Shown here piece by piece: positions 44,116-52,471 of a stretch of 64,000 nt of DNA; within the stretch, counting starts at the first letter, position 1; each line of letters opens with the position of its first letter. This DNA comes from Nocardioides sp. ChNu-153 (GTDB lineage: Bacteria; Actinomycetota; Actinomycetes; Propionibacteriales; Nocardioidaceae), in assembly GCF_030466625.1 (NCBI RefSeq), contig NZ_JADEVT010000016.1:1-64000 (forward strand), read 5' to 3'. Made by a program: the position numbers and the translations under genes. Under the pieces are notes generated by a model, which saw only the letters and a program-made list of their open reading frames with translations, was not told where the DNA came from and did no database searches.

Positions 44116-46248
44116 GTGGCCACGCAGGAGCACGTCGTGACGCGCCCGGTGGCGCCCGCGTGGCTCCCCGTCGCGGTCCTCGTGGGCGCCCTCGCCGTCG
44201 GTGTCGTGGTCGTGCAGCTCGCGCACTCCTGGGTGGAGGCGTTCAGCGTGTCCCCCGTCGGCCTCCTCACGGGGGCGGCGCTCCTCGCCCACCGCTGGTG
44301 GCGCCTGCCCGTCGTCGCGGGCGGCGGCCTGGTGGTCGCGGCCACCCTCACCTCGGTCGGGGCCCAGGGCTCGACCGTCCTGGGCATGAGCCTCAGCACC
44401 GTGCTGCAGGCCGGCATCGGCGTCCTCGTGCTCGCCCGGACCGGGCAGCGGGACGGCCGCGCCGCCCTGCGCACGCAGGGCGACCTGGCCCACTGGCTCG
44501 CCGCGGGACTGGCGGGCCCGCTCGTGGGCGTCGCCGCGCTCGCCGGCGTGTTCGTGGCCGACGACCGCGAGCTGGCGCCCAGCACCCTGGCGCTGCTGCT
44601 CGTCGCCGCCGTGCTCTCGCAGCTGCTCCTCGTGCTGCCCTTCCTCGACGTCGACCGGTCCCCCCGCCCGGCCAGCGAACCCGAGCGGGCCGCCCAGTGG
44701 GGGGCGGTGCTCGTCTCCACGGTGGCGGTGTTCCTCCTCCAGACCGACGTCGCGTGGGCGTTCGTGGTCGTCCCGCTCCTGGCCTGGGGGGCGCTCCGGC
44801 TGCGGCTGCGCGAGATGGTGCTGCAGCTGCTGGGCCTCAGCACCACCGTGCTGGCCCTCGCCGCCATCGGGGTGGGCCCCTTCGGGCTCGCCGACACCGG
44901 CGACGCCGTCGTGGAGGCGACGCAGCTGCTGCTCTTCCTCCTCAGCGGCGTGCTGCTCGTGGTGCCCTACGCCCTCGTGGCCCAGCAGTTGCGGGACCGC
45001 TCCGCCGAGGCCCACCGCGAGCGCGAGCTCGTCGGCCGGATCATGGCCTCGGCCACCCGCACCGCGATCATCGGCACGGACCGGAACGGCCGGATCACCC
45101 TCTTCAACGTGGGCGCCGAGACGCTGCTGGGCTACACCGCGGAGGAGATGCTCGGGCGCACCCCCGACGTGCTCGTGCCCCGCGCCGAGCTGCAGAGCCA
45201 GGCCGACGCGGCCGGCGCGGCGCCCCAGTTCGTGCGCATCGCCCGCGCGCTGTCCCGCCAGACCACGGAGGCGCGCGACTGGCGCCTGCGGCGCAAGTCC
45301 GGCGAGGTGCGCACCCACTCGCTCACCATCACGCCCATGAGCGACGAGCGCGGCGCGACCGTCGGCTTCGTGTGCACCTCGGAGGACGTCACCTCCCGCG
45401 TGCAGCGGCAGGACGCGCTGCTCGCCGCGCTGCTGACCGAGCGCGAGGCGGTCCAGCGGCTCGAGCAGGCCGACCGCATGAAGGACGCCCTGGTCTCGAC
45501 CGTGAGCCACGAGCTGCGCACGCCGCTGACGAGCATCCTCGGCTACGCCACGATGCTGGCCGACGGAGACTTCGGCGACCTGCCCGCGCCGGTGGGCCAG
45601 ACGATGGAACGGATCCTCAACAACGGCGAGCGGCTGCGCTCGCTGGTCGAGGACCTGCTGGTGCTCTCCCGCGTCAACGCCGGGGCCCTCGAGCTCGACG
45701 CGCGGCCCACGGACGTGCGGGACGTGGTGCGGTCGGCGTACGACGTGGTGGCCCCGTCGGTCGACCGCCGCGACCTCGACGTGCGCCTCGAGCTGCCCGA
45801 CGACGCGGCCGTGGTCGACGGTGACGCGGGCATGTTGGAGCGGGTCGTGCTCAACCTCCTCACGAACGCCGTGAAGTTCACGCCCGACGGCGGCCGCGTC
45901 GACGTGTCGGTCAAGCTCGAGCCCGACGAGGTGGTGCTCGAGGTCAGCGACACGGGCATGGGCATCCCCGTCGAGGAGCAGGACCAGCTCTTCACCCAGT
46001 TCTTCCGCTCCTCGCTCGCGAAGCAGGAGGCCGTCCAGGGCACCGGCCTGGGCCTGTCCATCGCGCGCGCCATCGTGGACCAGCACGGCGGGGTCATCGG
46101 CGCCACCTCGGAGCCGGGCACCGGCACGACGTTCCTCGTCGTGCTCCCCCGCCTCCTCGCGCCGGCCCCCGCCGTCGAGCCCGGCGCCCGCCGGGTCGAC
46201 GTGGTGACCCCCGTCGACGCCCTCGACGCCCTCGACGCCAGAGGTTAG
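44116..46248 (+). CDS. Membrane PAS sensor histidine kinase
   Basis: 710 aa from the GTG at 44116 (GGGAGG 5-10 nt upstream); an in-frame ATG at 44062 is the alternative. About eight hydrophobic segments (residues 12-295) form a MASE1-like sensor domain. A PAS domain covers about 305-425 (TAIIGTDRNGRITLFNVGAETLLGY, split as TAIIGTDRNGRITLFN and AETLLGYTAEEMLG). HisKA follows with His465 in VSHELRTPLTS, then HATPase with NLLTNAVKF, DTGMGI and GTGLGLSI. There is no response regulator next to it (orphan). The 3' end overlaps the iron box that precedes the next gene. Confidence 0.93.
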   Translation: MATQEHVVTRPVAPAWLPVAVLVGALAVGVVVVQLAHSWVEAFSVSPVGLLTGAALLAHRWWRLPVVAGGGLVVAATLTSVGAQGSTVLGMSLSTVLQAGIGVLVLARTGQRDGRAALRTQGDLAHWLAAGLAGPLVGVAALAGVFVADDRELAPSTLALLLVAAVLSQLLLVLPFLDVDRSPRPASEPERAAQWGAVLVSTVAVFLLQTDVAWAFVVVPLLAWGALRLRLREMVLQLLGLSTTVLALAAIGVGPFGLADTGDAVVEATQLLLFLLSGVLLVVPYALVAQQLRDRSAEAHRERELVGRIMASATRTAIIGTDRNGRITLFNVGAETLLGYTAEEMLGRTPDVLVPRAELQSQADAAGAAPQFVRIARALSRQTTEARDWRLRRKSGEVRTHSLTITPMSDERGATVGFVCTSEDVTSRVQRQDALLAALLTEREAVQRLEQADRMKDALVSTVSHELRTPLTSILGYATMLADGDFGDLPAPVGQTMERILNNGERLRSLVEDLLVLSRVNAGALELDARPTDVRDVVRSAYDVVAPSVDRRDLDVRLELPDDAAVVDGDAGMLERVVLNLLTNAVKFTPDGGRVDVSVKLEPDEVVLEVSDTGMGIPVEEQDQLFTQFFRSSLAKQEAVQGTGLGLSIARAIVDQHGGVIGATSEPGTGTTFLVVLPRLLAPAPAVEPGARRVDVVTPVDALDALDARG

Positions 46249-46258
46249 GGTCGCCTAA
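46240..46258 (+). promoter_or_regulatory. Putative IdeR/DtxR iron box
   Basis: The 19-mer AGAGGTTAGGGTCGCCTAA matches the remembered IdeR consensus TTAGGTTAGSCTAACCTAA at 14 positions, with the core half-sites TTAGG and CCTAA intact. It ends 42 nt before the acylase start codon and straddles the histidine-kinase stop. Fe-bound IdeR would repress the acylase-acetyltransferase pair in iron-rich conditions. Confidence 0.6.
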
Positions 46259-46300
46259 GTCTCCCGTCCGGGCGGCGGGGAGCCGACGAGGAGGCAGCGG

Positions 46301-48424
46301 GTGGAGCGGCTGGAGCGCGACGCCCACGGCATCGCCCACGTCCACGCGGACACCCTCGCGGGGCTGGCCCGGCTGCACGGCGCCGCCACCGCGCAGGACC
46401 GCACGTGGCAGCTGGAGCTCGTCCGCCGCCGCGCGACCGGCACCGTCGCCGCCCTCGTCGGCCCGGCGGGCGTCGCCTGGGACACCCTCGTGCGGCGCGC
46501 CGACCTGCCCGCCCTCGCCCGCCGCGCGTACGACGACCTCGACGCCCCGACGCGCGACTTCCTCGCGGCCTACGCCGCCGGCGTGAGCTCCGGGCTGCGC
46601 GACGACACCCCCGAGCTGGTCGCCCTCGACGCCGCCCCGGTCGCCTGGGAGCCCTGGACGCCGGTCGCCGCCCTCCTCGGGCACAACCTCCTCTTCGGCA
46701 GCTTCCCGCAGAAGCTGTGGCGGCAGCGGGTCGTGGACGCGCTGGGCGAGGCCGGAGCCCGGCTGCTGTCCGCCGAGGGCGTCGCCACCTCCGGCAGCAA
46801 CGCGTGGGCCGTCGGCGGGGCACGCACGGCGTCGGGCCTCCCCCTCGTCGGCGGCGACCCCCACCGCGTCATCGAGGCCCCGGGCGTCTACCAGCAGGTG
46901 CGGCTCGTGCTGGCCGGCGACCCGAGCGGTGGCGGCGGCTTCGACGTCGCCGGGTTCGCGTTCGTCGGCGTCCCCGGGGTGCAGCACTTCGCGCACGCCG
47001 GCCCGGTCGCGTGGGCCATCACCAACGCGATGGCCGACACCGAGGACCTGTACGCCGAGCGGCTGCGGCGCCGCGGGCGGCACGTCGAGGCCCTCGGCCC
47101 GGACGGCTGGGAGCCGGCCGGGGTACGGCGGGAGCAGGTCGAGGTCCGCGGTGCCGACCCGGTGGAGGTCGACGTGGTGACGACCCCCCGCGGCGTCGTC
47201 GTCTACGAGGAGGCCGCCACCCCCGACGCCGACGGCTCGACGACGAGCAGCGCCACGAGCCTGCGGACCGCCCCGTGGGTCGCCGGCCGGTGCGGGCTGG
47301 ACGCCCTCCTGCCGCTGCTGCGGGCCCGCACCGTCGACGACGTCGACCGCGCCCTCGACCGCTGGGTGCTGCCCGTCAACAACGTCGTCGTCGCCGACGA
47401 CCGCGGCGCCGTGCGCTACCGCGTGGCCGGCCTCGTGCCCCGGCGCCCGGACGCGCACCGCCGGGGCGTGGTGCCCGCCGAGCGCGTCGGACCCGACGGC
47501 GGGTGGGACGGCTGGCTGGCCGACCTCCCCCGGCACGACGTGCCGCCCGACGGGCAGGTGGTGACCGCGAACGAGCGCCGCGGGGCGGAGAGCGAGCCGA
47601 TCGGGGCGTCGTTCGCGCCGCCGTACCGGGCCCGGCGCATCGCCCGGCTGCTCGACGGGCGCACGGGGCTCGAGGCCGACGACTTCGCGGCGATCCACCG
47701 CGACACCCTGCTGCTGAGCGCCGCCCGCACGCAGGCCCTGCTGGCCGCGCTCCCCGAGCCCGGGCCGGCCGGGGCGCCCGTGCGCGAGGCCGTCCTGGCG
47801 TGGGACGGGCACGCCGAAGCGGGGTCGGGCGGCGCCGCCGCCTTCGCCGCCTGGCGCTCCGCCCTCGTGCGGCTCCTCGTCGCAGAGCCGGCCTTCGACG
47901 CGCTGCGCGACCCCACGACGTACGGCGGGGAGCTCGCGCCGTACCAGTCGCTCACCGCCCGCCTCGCCCTCGCGCTCGACGCCCTCCTCGAGGCCGAGCG
48001 GCCCTTCGGCGTCGACGTCGCGGCGCTGGCCGTGCGGGCGTTCGAGGACGCCGCCGGCCACCCGGCGACGTGGGGCGAGAGCCACGTGCTCGACCCCGCG
48101 CACGGCTTCGAGCTGCTCGGCGTCGACCTCGCCACGCACCCGGTGCCGCTGGTGACACCCCGCGTGGCGCTCTCCGGGGACGGCGACACGGTGCGTTGCA
48201 CGGGGTCGCTGCCCGGCACCACCGACGCCAGCTGGCGGGGGTCGGTGGCCCGCTACGTGTGGGACCTCGCCGATCGCGGTCGCGGCGGGTGGGTCGTGCC
48301 GCTCGGCGCGTCCGGGCACCCCGGGGCCCACTCCCACGACCAGCTCGACGCCTGGGTGCGGGGCGACCTGCTGCCCTGCCCCACCGACCGTCCTGCCACC
48401 GACCGTCCCGAGGAGGACGCATGA
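46301..48424 (+). CDS. Penicillin acylase-family Ntn hydrolase, siderophore-associated type
   Basis: 707 aa, GTG start with GAGGAGG upstream. The alpha-chain part opens VERLERDAHGIAHVHADT. The autoprocessing site and nucleophile is in SGSNAWAVGG with Ser166, which would become the beta-chain N-terminus. GGDPH, VTANERR and a C-terminal HSHDQLDAWVRGDL complete the fold. There is no signal peptide, so it is probably cytoplasmic. Its start is 42 nt after an iron box and its stop overlaps the acetyltransferase start (ATGA). Related acylases occur in pyoverdine and desferrioxamine loci; removing or exchanging an acyl group on a siderophore intermediate is inferred. Confidence 0.88.
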   Translation: MERLERDAHGIAHVHADTLAGLARLHGAATAQDRTWQLELVRRRATGTVAALVGPAGVAWDTLVRRADLPALARRAYDDLDAPTRDFLAAYAAGVSSGLRDDTPELVALDAAPVAWEPWTPVAALLGHNLLFGSFPQKLWRQRVVDALGEAGARLLSAEGVATSGSNAWAVGGARTASGLPLVGGDPHRVIEAPGVYQQVRLVLAGDPSGGGGFDVAGFAFVGVPGVQHFAHAGPVAWAITNAMADTEDLYAERLRRRGRHVEALGPDGWEPAGVRREQVEVRGADPVEVDVVTTPRGVVVYEEAATPDADGSTTSSATSLRTAPWVAGRCGLDALLPLLRARTVDDVDRALDRWVLPVNNVVVADDRGAVRYRVAGLVPRRPDAHRRGVVPAERVGPDGGWDGWLADLPRHDVPPDGQVVTANERRGAESEPIGASFAPPYRARRIARLLDGRTGLEADDFAAIHRDTLLLSAARTQALLAALPEPGPAGAPVREAVLAWDGHAEAGSGGAAAFAAWRSALVRLLVAEPAFDALRDPTTYGGELAPYQSLTARLALALDALLEAERPFGVDVAALAVRAFEDAAGHPATWGESHVLDPAHGFELLGVDLATHPVPLVTPRVALSGDGDTVRCTGSLPGTTDASWRGSVARYVWDLADRGRGGWVVPLGASGHPGAHSHDQLDAWVRGDLLPCPTDRPATDRPEEDA

Positions 48425-49023
48425 CCGCTCCCCTGCCCGAGCCCCCGTCCCCCGCCCGCCCGGTGCTCCACGAGCGACGCGCTCCCGGCCTGGGCCACCT
48501 CACGCTCGCCGAGCTCGACCCCGCCACCGAGGCCGGGATCGTGCACGCCTGGACCCGTGAGGAGCGCGCCCGCTTCTGGATGATGGGCGACAAGTCGCCG
48601 GACGAGGTCCGCGACATCTACACGTGGATCGACTCCCAGCCCACGCACGCGGCGTACCTCGTGCGCCTCGACGGCGAGCCCACCGCCCTCTTCCAGACCT
48701 ACGACCCGCGGGCGGAGGAGGTCGGGGAGCTGTACGACGTGCAGCCCGGCGACGTGGGCGTGCACCTCATGACGGGGCCCCTCACCACCCCCCGGCCGGG
48801 GTTCACGCCGCAGGTGGTGGCGCTCGTGCTCGGGGCCTGCTTCGCCGACCCGGCGACCACGCGCGTGGTGGCCGAGCCCGACGCCCGCAACGCGAAGGTG
48901 CAGGCCCGGCTCGACGCGATGGGCGTGGCCCGGGGCCCCGAGGTTCGGCTCAGCACGAAGCCGGCCGTGCTGCGGTTCCTCGACCGCGCGACGTACGACG
49001 CCCTCGTCGCCACCCTCGGCTGA
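48421..49023 (+). CDS. Siderophore-type GNAT acetyltransferase (AlcB/RhbD/DesC-like)
   Basis: 200 aa. It belongs to the acetyltransferase family of hydroxamate siderophore synthesis: HAWTREERARFWMMGDKSPDEV, split here as HAWTREERARFWMMG and KSPDEV; then TAYLVRLDGEPTALFQTYDP, GVHLMTGP, VVAEPDARNAKVQARLDAMG. Such enzymes acylate N-hydroxy-lysine or N-hydroxy-diamines. It is translationally coupled to the acylase. No hydroxylase, decarboxylase or NIS synthetase is within the window, so the pair is an outlier of a pathway encoded elsewhere. Confidence 0.87.
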   Translation: MTAPLPEPPSPARPVLHERRAPGLGHLTLAELDPATEAGIVHAWTREERARFWMMGDKSPDEVRDIYTWIDSQPTHAAYLVRLDGEPTALFQTYDPRAEEVGELYDVQPGDVGVHLMTGPLTTPRPGFTPQVVALVLGACFADPATTRVVAEPDARNAKVQARLDAMGVARGPEVRLSTKPAVLRFLDRATYDALVATLG

Positions 49024-49027
49024 ACGG

Positions 49028-49064
49028 CCGGAGCCCCCGACGCGCGAGGCGTCGGGGGCTCCGG
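49028..49064 (+). terminator. Hairpin terminator of the siderophore pair
   Basis: A perfect 16-bp stem (49028-49043 with 49049-49064) with loop GCGAG, 4 nt after the acetyltransferase stop. It may also stop transcription leaving tRNA-His on the minus strand. Confidence 0.9.
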
Positions 49065-49071
49065 ACGGTGG

Positions 49072-49145
49072 GGTGAGTAACGGGACTTGAACCCGCGGCC
49101 CCCTGGACCACAACCAGGTGCTCTACCAGCTGAGCTATACCCACC
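49072..49145 (-). tRNA. tRNA-His (GTG anticodon)
   Basis: On the minus strand, GTGGGTA pairs with TACTCAC (with G-T pairs). The extra 5' G at 49145 faces discriminator C at 49072, the tRNA-His hallmark. The anticodon loop TTGTGGT gives GTG. The T arm is CGGGTTCAAGTCCCG. CCA appears encoded just after. Confidence 0.95.
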
Positions 49146-49199
49146 ACGACCACGCGCACGGCTTGCACCGCGACGGGCCGGGAAGAAGTGTAGCGGCAC

Positions 49200-49847
49200 T
49201 CAGGCGGTGCTCTGACCACCCGGGTCGGCGACCGGGGCGTGGAGGCCCGTGAGCGATCCGCCGTGGCGCTTCGCGATCTCCTGGGCCTGGGCCGACGTGG
49301 GCCCGGGCGAGGGCACGAACACGGCCTCGCGGTAGTAGCGGAGCTCCTCGATGCTCTCCTGGATGTCGGCCAGCGCCCGGTGGTTCCCCCGCTTCGTCGG
49401 CGCCTGGTAGTACGCCCGCGGGAACCAGCGGCGCGACAGCTCCTTGATCGAGGAGACGTCGACGATGCGGTAGTGGAGGAACCCCTCGAGCTGCGGCATG
49501 TCGCGGGCCAGGAAGGACCGGTCGGTGGCGACCGTGTTGCCGGCGAGCGGGGGGCGGCTGCCGTCGGGGCAGTGCTGGCGCACGTAGGCGAGGACCGCCG
49601 CCTCCGCCTCGGCGAGCGGGAGGCCGCCGTCGAGCTGCTCCAGCAGACCCGACTTGCCGTGCATGTCGCGCACGAAGTCGCCCATCTGCTCGAGCGCCTC
49701 CGCCGGGGGCTTGACGATGATGTCGACACCCTCCCCGAGCACGTTGAGCTCGAAGTCGGTGACGAGAGCCGCCACCTCGATGAGGGCGTCGGCCCCCAGG
49801 TCGAGGCCGGTCATCTCGCAGTCGATCCACACCAGTCGGTCCGTCAC
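49200..49847 (-). CDS. orn: Oligoribonuclease
   Basis: 215 aa from the GTG at 49847, supported by TAGGGT 8 nt upstream. DEDD exonuclease motifs: WIDCEMTGLD, the Asp in VATDRSFLARDMPQLEGF, and HRALADIQESIEEL. It degrades 2-5-nt RNA and pGpG to mononucleotides in the cytoplasm. The C-terminal 20 residues extend beyond the usual end. The tRNA-His gene lies downstream in the same direction. Confidence 0.97.
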   Translation of the reverse strand: MTDRLVWIDCEMTGLDLGADALIEVAALVTDFELNVLGEGVDIIVKPPAEALEQMGDFVRDMHGKSGLLEQLDGGLPLAEAEAAVLAYVRQHCPDGSRPPLAGNTVATDRSFLARDMPQLEGFLHYRIVDVSSIKELSRRWFPRAYYQAPTKRGNHRALADIQESIEELRYYREAVFVPSPGPTSAQAQEIAKRHGGSLTGLHAPVADPGGQSTA

Positions 49848-49855
49848 GTCGGCCC

Positions 49856-49861
49856 ACCCTA
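49856..49861 (-). promoter_or_regulatory. -10 element of orn
   Basis: TAGGGT on the minus strand, 8 nt before the GTG at 49847. Confidence 0.5.
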
Positions 49862-50003
49862 CCGATGCGGCACCGGGCCCGCGTCCGGCCGGACGTCGAC
49901 GCCCGCGTCCCGCCCGGCGCCGACGGCTCAGGATGGGTTCAGGGAACGTGCCTAGGGTGGTGCGTCGCCACCCCCGACACCGAGCGAGACGAGGACGACG
50001 ACG

Positions 50004-50849
50004 ATGGCCAAGCCGGCGAGCAGGTCGACGGAGAGCGCGGCGTCGCGCGCGGCGAAGGCAGCCGCCGCCCGCCGCGAGGCGCAGCGCAAGGAGCGCCTGC
50101 GGGAGATCGGCATCGTGGTCGCCGTCGTGGGCGTGGTCGCCGCGATCATCCTCGCCGTGGTGCTGCTCACCGGCGGTGACGACGGCGAGGGTGACGCGAC
50201 CGCCCCGGGGGTCGGCAGCTCCTCGAGCTCCTCGGGCACGTCCACCGCGACCGACGGCGCCGCACCCGGCGCGGGTGACGGCACGAGCTCGCTCACCGGC
50301 GAGGTGACCGACGACTACGGCATCGCGTTCGGCGACCCCGACGCCGAGCACCGGGTCGTCATCTACGAGGACTTCCTCTGCCCCTTCTGCGGCCAGCTCG
50401 AGCGCGAGACCACCGACGACCTCACCCAGCTCGTCGACTCCGGCCAGGTGGTCGTGGAGTACCGCGCGTTCAACCTGCTGAGCCGCATCGGCGACTACTC
50501 CGAGCGGGCCGCGAACGCCTTCGCCGTCGTGATGGACACCGCCGGACCCGACGCCGCCAAGGCCTTCCACGACCTGCTCTTCGCCAACCAGCCCGCCGAG
50601 AGCGGCGCCCTGCCCGACGACGACTGGCTCGTCGACATGGCCGTCGCCGCGGGCGCGGACGAGGAGGCCGTGCGGAGCCCGATCGAGTCCCTGGCGTACG
50701 GCGACTGGGTCGCCGAGGCCACGGACGCGGCCAGCGACAACGGCGTGCAGGGCACGCCCACCGTCCGCGTCGACGGCGAGGACGTGGGCGGCGCCACCGT
50801 CAGCGAGCTCGGGGACGCGATCTTCGAGGCCGTCGGCGGTCGCCCCTGA
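50004..50849 (+). CDS. Membrane-anchored DsbA-like thioredoxin-fold protein
   Basis: 281 aa. A Lys/Arg/Ala-rich cytoplasmic start is followed by one membrane helix (about residues 35-56), then a Gly/Ser/Thr linker to about residue 95. The Thioredoxin_4 domain has active site FLCPFCGQLE and cis-Pro loop GVQGTPTVRVDG. The layout is that of actinobacterial extracytoplasmic DsbA homologues with CPFC, which oxidise or isomerise exported thiols. It is divergent from orn and ended by the hairpin at 50868-50906. Confidence 0.92.
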   Translation: MAKPASRSTESAASRAAKAAAARREAQRKERLREIGIVVAVVGVVAAIILAVVLLTGGDDGEGDATAPGVGSSSSSSGTSTATDGAAPGAGDGTSSLTGEVTDDYGIAFGDPDAEHRVVIYEDFLCPFCGQLERETTDDLTQLVDSGQVVVEYRAFNLLSRIGDYSERAANAFAVVMDTAGPDAAKAFHDLLFANQPAESGALPDDDWLVDMAVAAGADEEAVRSPIESLAYGDWVAEATDAASDNGVQGTPTVRVDGEDVGGATVSELGDAIFEAVGGRP

Positions 50850-50867
50850 CCGCCCTGCACGACGCAC

Positions 50868-50906
50868 CCGGCGCCCGGTCGACCCCCGCGGTCGGCCGGG
50901 CGTCGG
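50868..50906. terminator. Bidirectional hairpin terminator
   Basis: A 17-bp stem with two wobble or imperfect pairs (50868-50884 with 50890-50906) and a 5-nt loop, between the convergent DsbA-like and YbaK genes. Confidence 0.8.
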
Positions 50907-50924
50907 CGTCTGGACGGGGAGGGC

Positions 50925-51407
50925 TCAGGCCGGGGCGGCGTCGGTGACGTCGGCGACCGTGGCGTCGAGCGCGGCGAGCATCGCCTCGGCGTCGACCGTG
51001 AGACCCACGCCGTGCTCGCCGCCGCCGAGCGAGACCGCACCGCCGCGGACGCGCTCGTCCGCGACGACCGGCCAGGGTCCGTGGGGGCCGGGGCGGGCCC
51101 CGAACGGCGTGATGGTGCCGCGCTCGTAGCCCGTCGCGGCCAGCGCCTCGTCGGCCGGGGGCATCGACAGCCGCGTGACGCCGAGCAGCGCGCGCAGGCG
51201 TGGCCAGGCGATCACGCGGTCGCCGGGCACCAGCACGAGGAGGTGGTCGTCCTCGCCCCGGCGCACGACCATCGTCTTGACGAGCCGGTCGGGGCTCACG
51301 CCGCGGGCGGCGGCCGCCTCGGCCAGCGACCGGACGGGGCCGTGACGGGTCACCGTCACCTCCAGCCCGAGCGCCGCGGCGGCCGCGACGGCCCGCTCCG
51401 CGCTCAC
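50925..51407 (-). CDS. YbaK/EbsC-family aminoacyl-tRNA deacylase
   Basis: 160 aa from the GTG at 51407, which overlaps the upstream monooxygenase stop (GTGA). YbaK marks: LVKTMVVRR (catalytic Lys), LLVLVPGDRVIAW, ERGTITPFG, GGAVSLGGGEHGVGLTV. It would hydrolyse mis-charged tRNA (Cys-tRNA-Pro type) in trans. It is distal in a two-gene unit with the luciferase-like gene. Confidence 0.9.
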   Translation of the reverse strand: MSAERAVAAAAALGLEVTVTRHGPVRSLAEAAAARGVSPDRLVKTMVVRRGEDDHLLVLVPGDRVIAWPRLRALLGVTRLSMPPADEALAATGYERGTITPFGARPGPHGPWPVVADERVRGGAVSLGGGEHGVGLTVDAEAMLAALDATVADVTDAAPA

Positions 51408-52468
51408 CCCGGGAACCCGGCGACGCCGTCGCCGCCACCGGGCGCCCAGCCCAGGGCCGGCCCCAGGGAGCCCGCGAGGTCGGTGAGCACCTGGACCTGG
51501 TCGTCGAAGGAGAACGTGAACGGCAGCGTCACGACGACCTCGTCGACCGCCTGGAACCCGGCGTGCGCGCGCAGCGCCGTGACGAGCTCGTCGGTGGTGG
51601 CGACGAGGTCGGGCGCGAACAGCATCCGCGCCGGGCCCTGCGGCTCCCGGGTGCGGGGCAGGCGGGACGCGGCGTACTCGGTGTAGCGGCGCCGCTGCTC
51701 GGGCGTCGCGCTGTCGGTCGGGATGATCACGAGGCCCTGCGAGACGCGCGCCCGCCCACCGTCCGGGTGCGCCGCGCGGAACGCGTCGACCTGGGCGCGC
51801 TGCACGCGGGCGAAGTCGGTGTCCTCGCCCTCGGCGCGCACGACGCTGCTGGTCAGGAACCCCAGGCCCTGCTCCCCCGCCCACGTCGCCGAGCGGAGCG
51901 AGCCCCCGCCGTACCAGACGCGCTCGGCGAGGCCGGGCACGTGCGGCTGCACCCGCTCGGAGAACTCCTCGATGCCTTGGCGGCCGCTGAAGGTGCTGGC
52001 GGGCTCGCCGCGCAGCAGGCGCAGGAGCCGCAGCACCCGCTCGTAGGTGAAGTCCTCGACGTCGGCCGAGTCGGGGTAGAGCGCGTCGCGCACGTGCTCC
52101 CACTGCAGCGGCGGCCCGACGCTCACGCCCGGCTGCAGCCGCCCGCCCGACAACACGTCGACGGTGGCCAGGTCCTCCGCGAGGCGCAGCGGGTTCTCCC
52201 AGCCGAGCGGGGTCACGGCCGTGCCCAGCGCGATGCGGCTCGTGCGCTGCGTCGCCGCCGCGAGGAAGGTGAGCGGGGAGGAGATGCCGTGCTGCAGGTG
52301 CCGGTGGCGCACGTGGGCGCTGTCGAACCCGAGCTCCTCCCCCACCTCGACGAGACGCAGGGTGGCCTCGTGCCCCGGGCGGGGGTCGGCGGGGTCGAAG
52401 AGCCCGATGGTCAGGAAGCCCAGGCGGCGCAGCGGACGCTGCGCGTCATCGCCGCCCGCCCCGGCCAC
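51404..52468 (-). CDS. Luciferase-like (LLM) flavin-dependent oxidoreductase
   Basis: 354 aa, GTG start. TIM-barrel LLM family: GHEATLRLVEVGEELGFDSAHVRH, RIALGTAVTPLGWENPLRLAEDLATVDVLSGGR (split here as ALGTAVTPLGWENP and DLATVDVLSGGRLQPGVSVG), and WYGGGSLRSATWAG. It uses reduced FMN or F420; which one cannot be told. The AKR gene stop lies 4 nt from its start region, and YbaK overlaps its stop. Confidence 0.9.
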   Translation of the reverse strand: MAGAGGDDAQRPLRRLGFLTIGLFDPADPRPGHEATLRLVEVGEELGFDSAHVRHRHLQHGISSPLTFLAAATQRTSRIALGTAVTPLGWENPLRLAEDLATVDVLSGGRLQPGVSVGPPLQWEHVRDALYPDSADVEDFTYERVLRLLRLLRGEPASTFSGRQGIEEFSERVQPHVPGLAERVWYGGGSLRSATWAGEQGLGFLTSSVVRAEGEDTDFARVQRAQVDAFRAAHPDGGRARVSQGLVIIPTDSATPEQRRRYTEYAASRLPRTREPQGPARMLFAPDLVATTDELVTALRAHAGFQAVDEVVVTLPFTFSFDDQVQVLTDLAGSLGPALGWAPGGGDGVAGFPG

Positions 52469-52471
52469 GTG

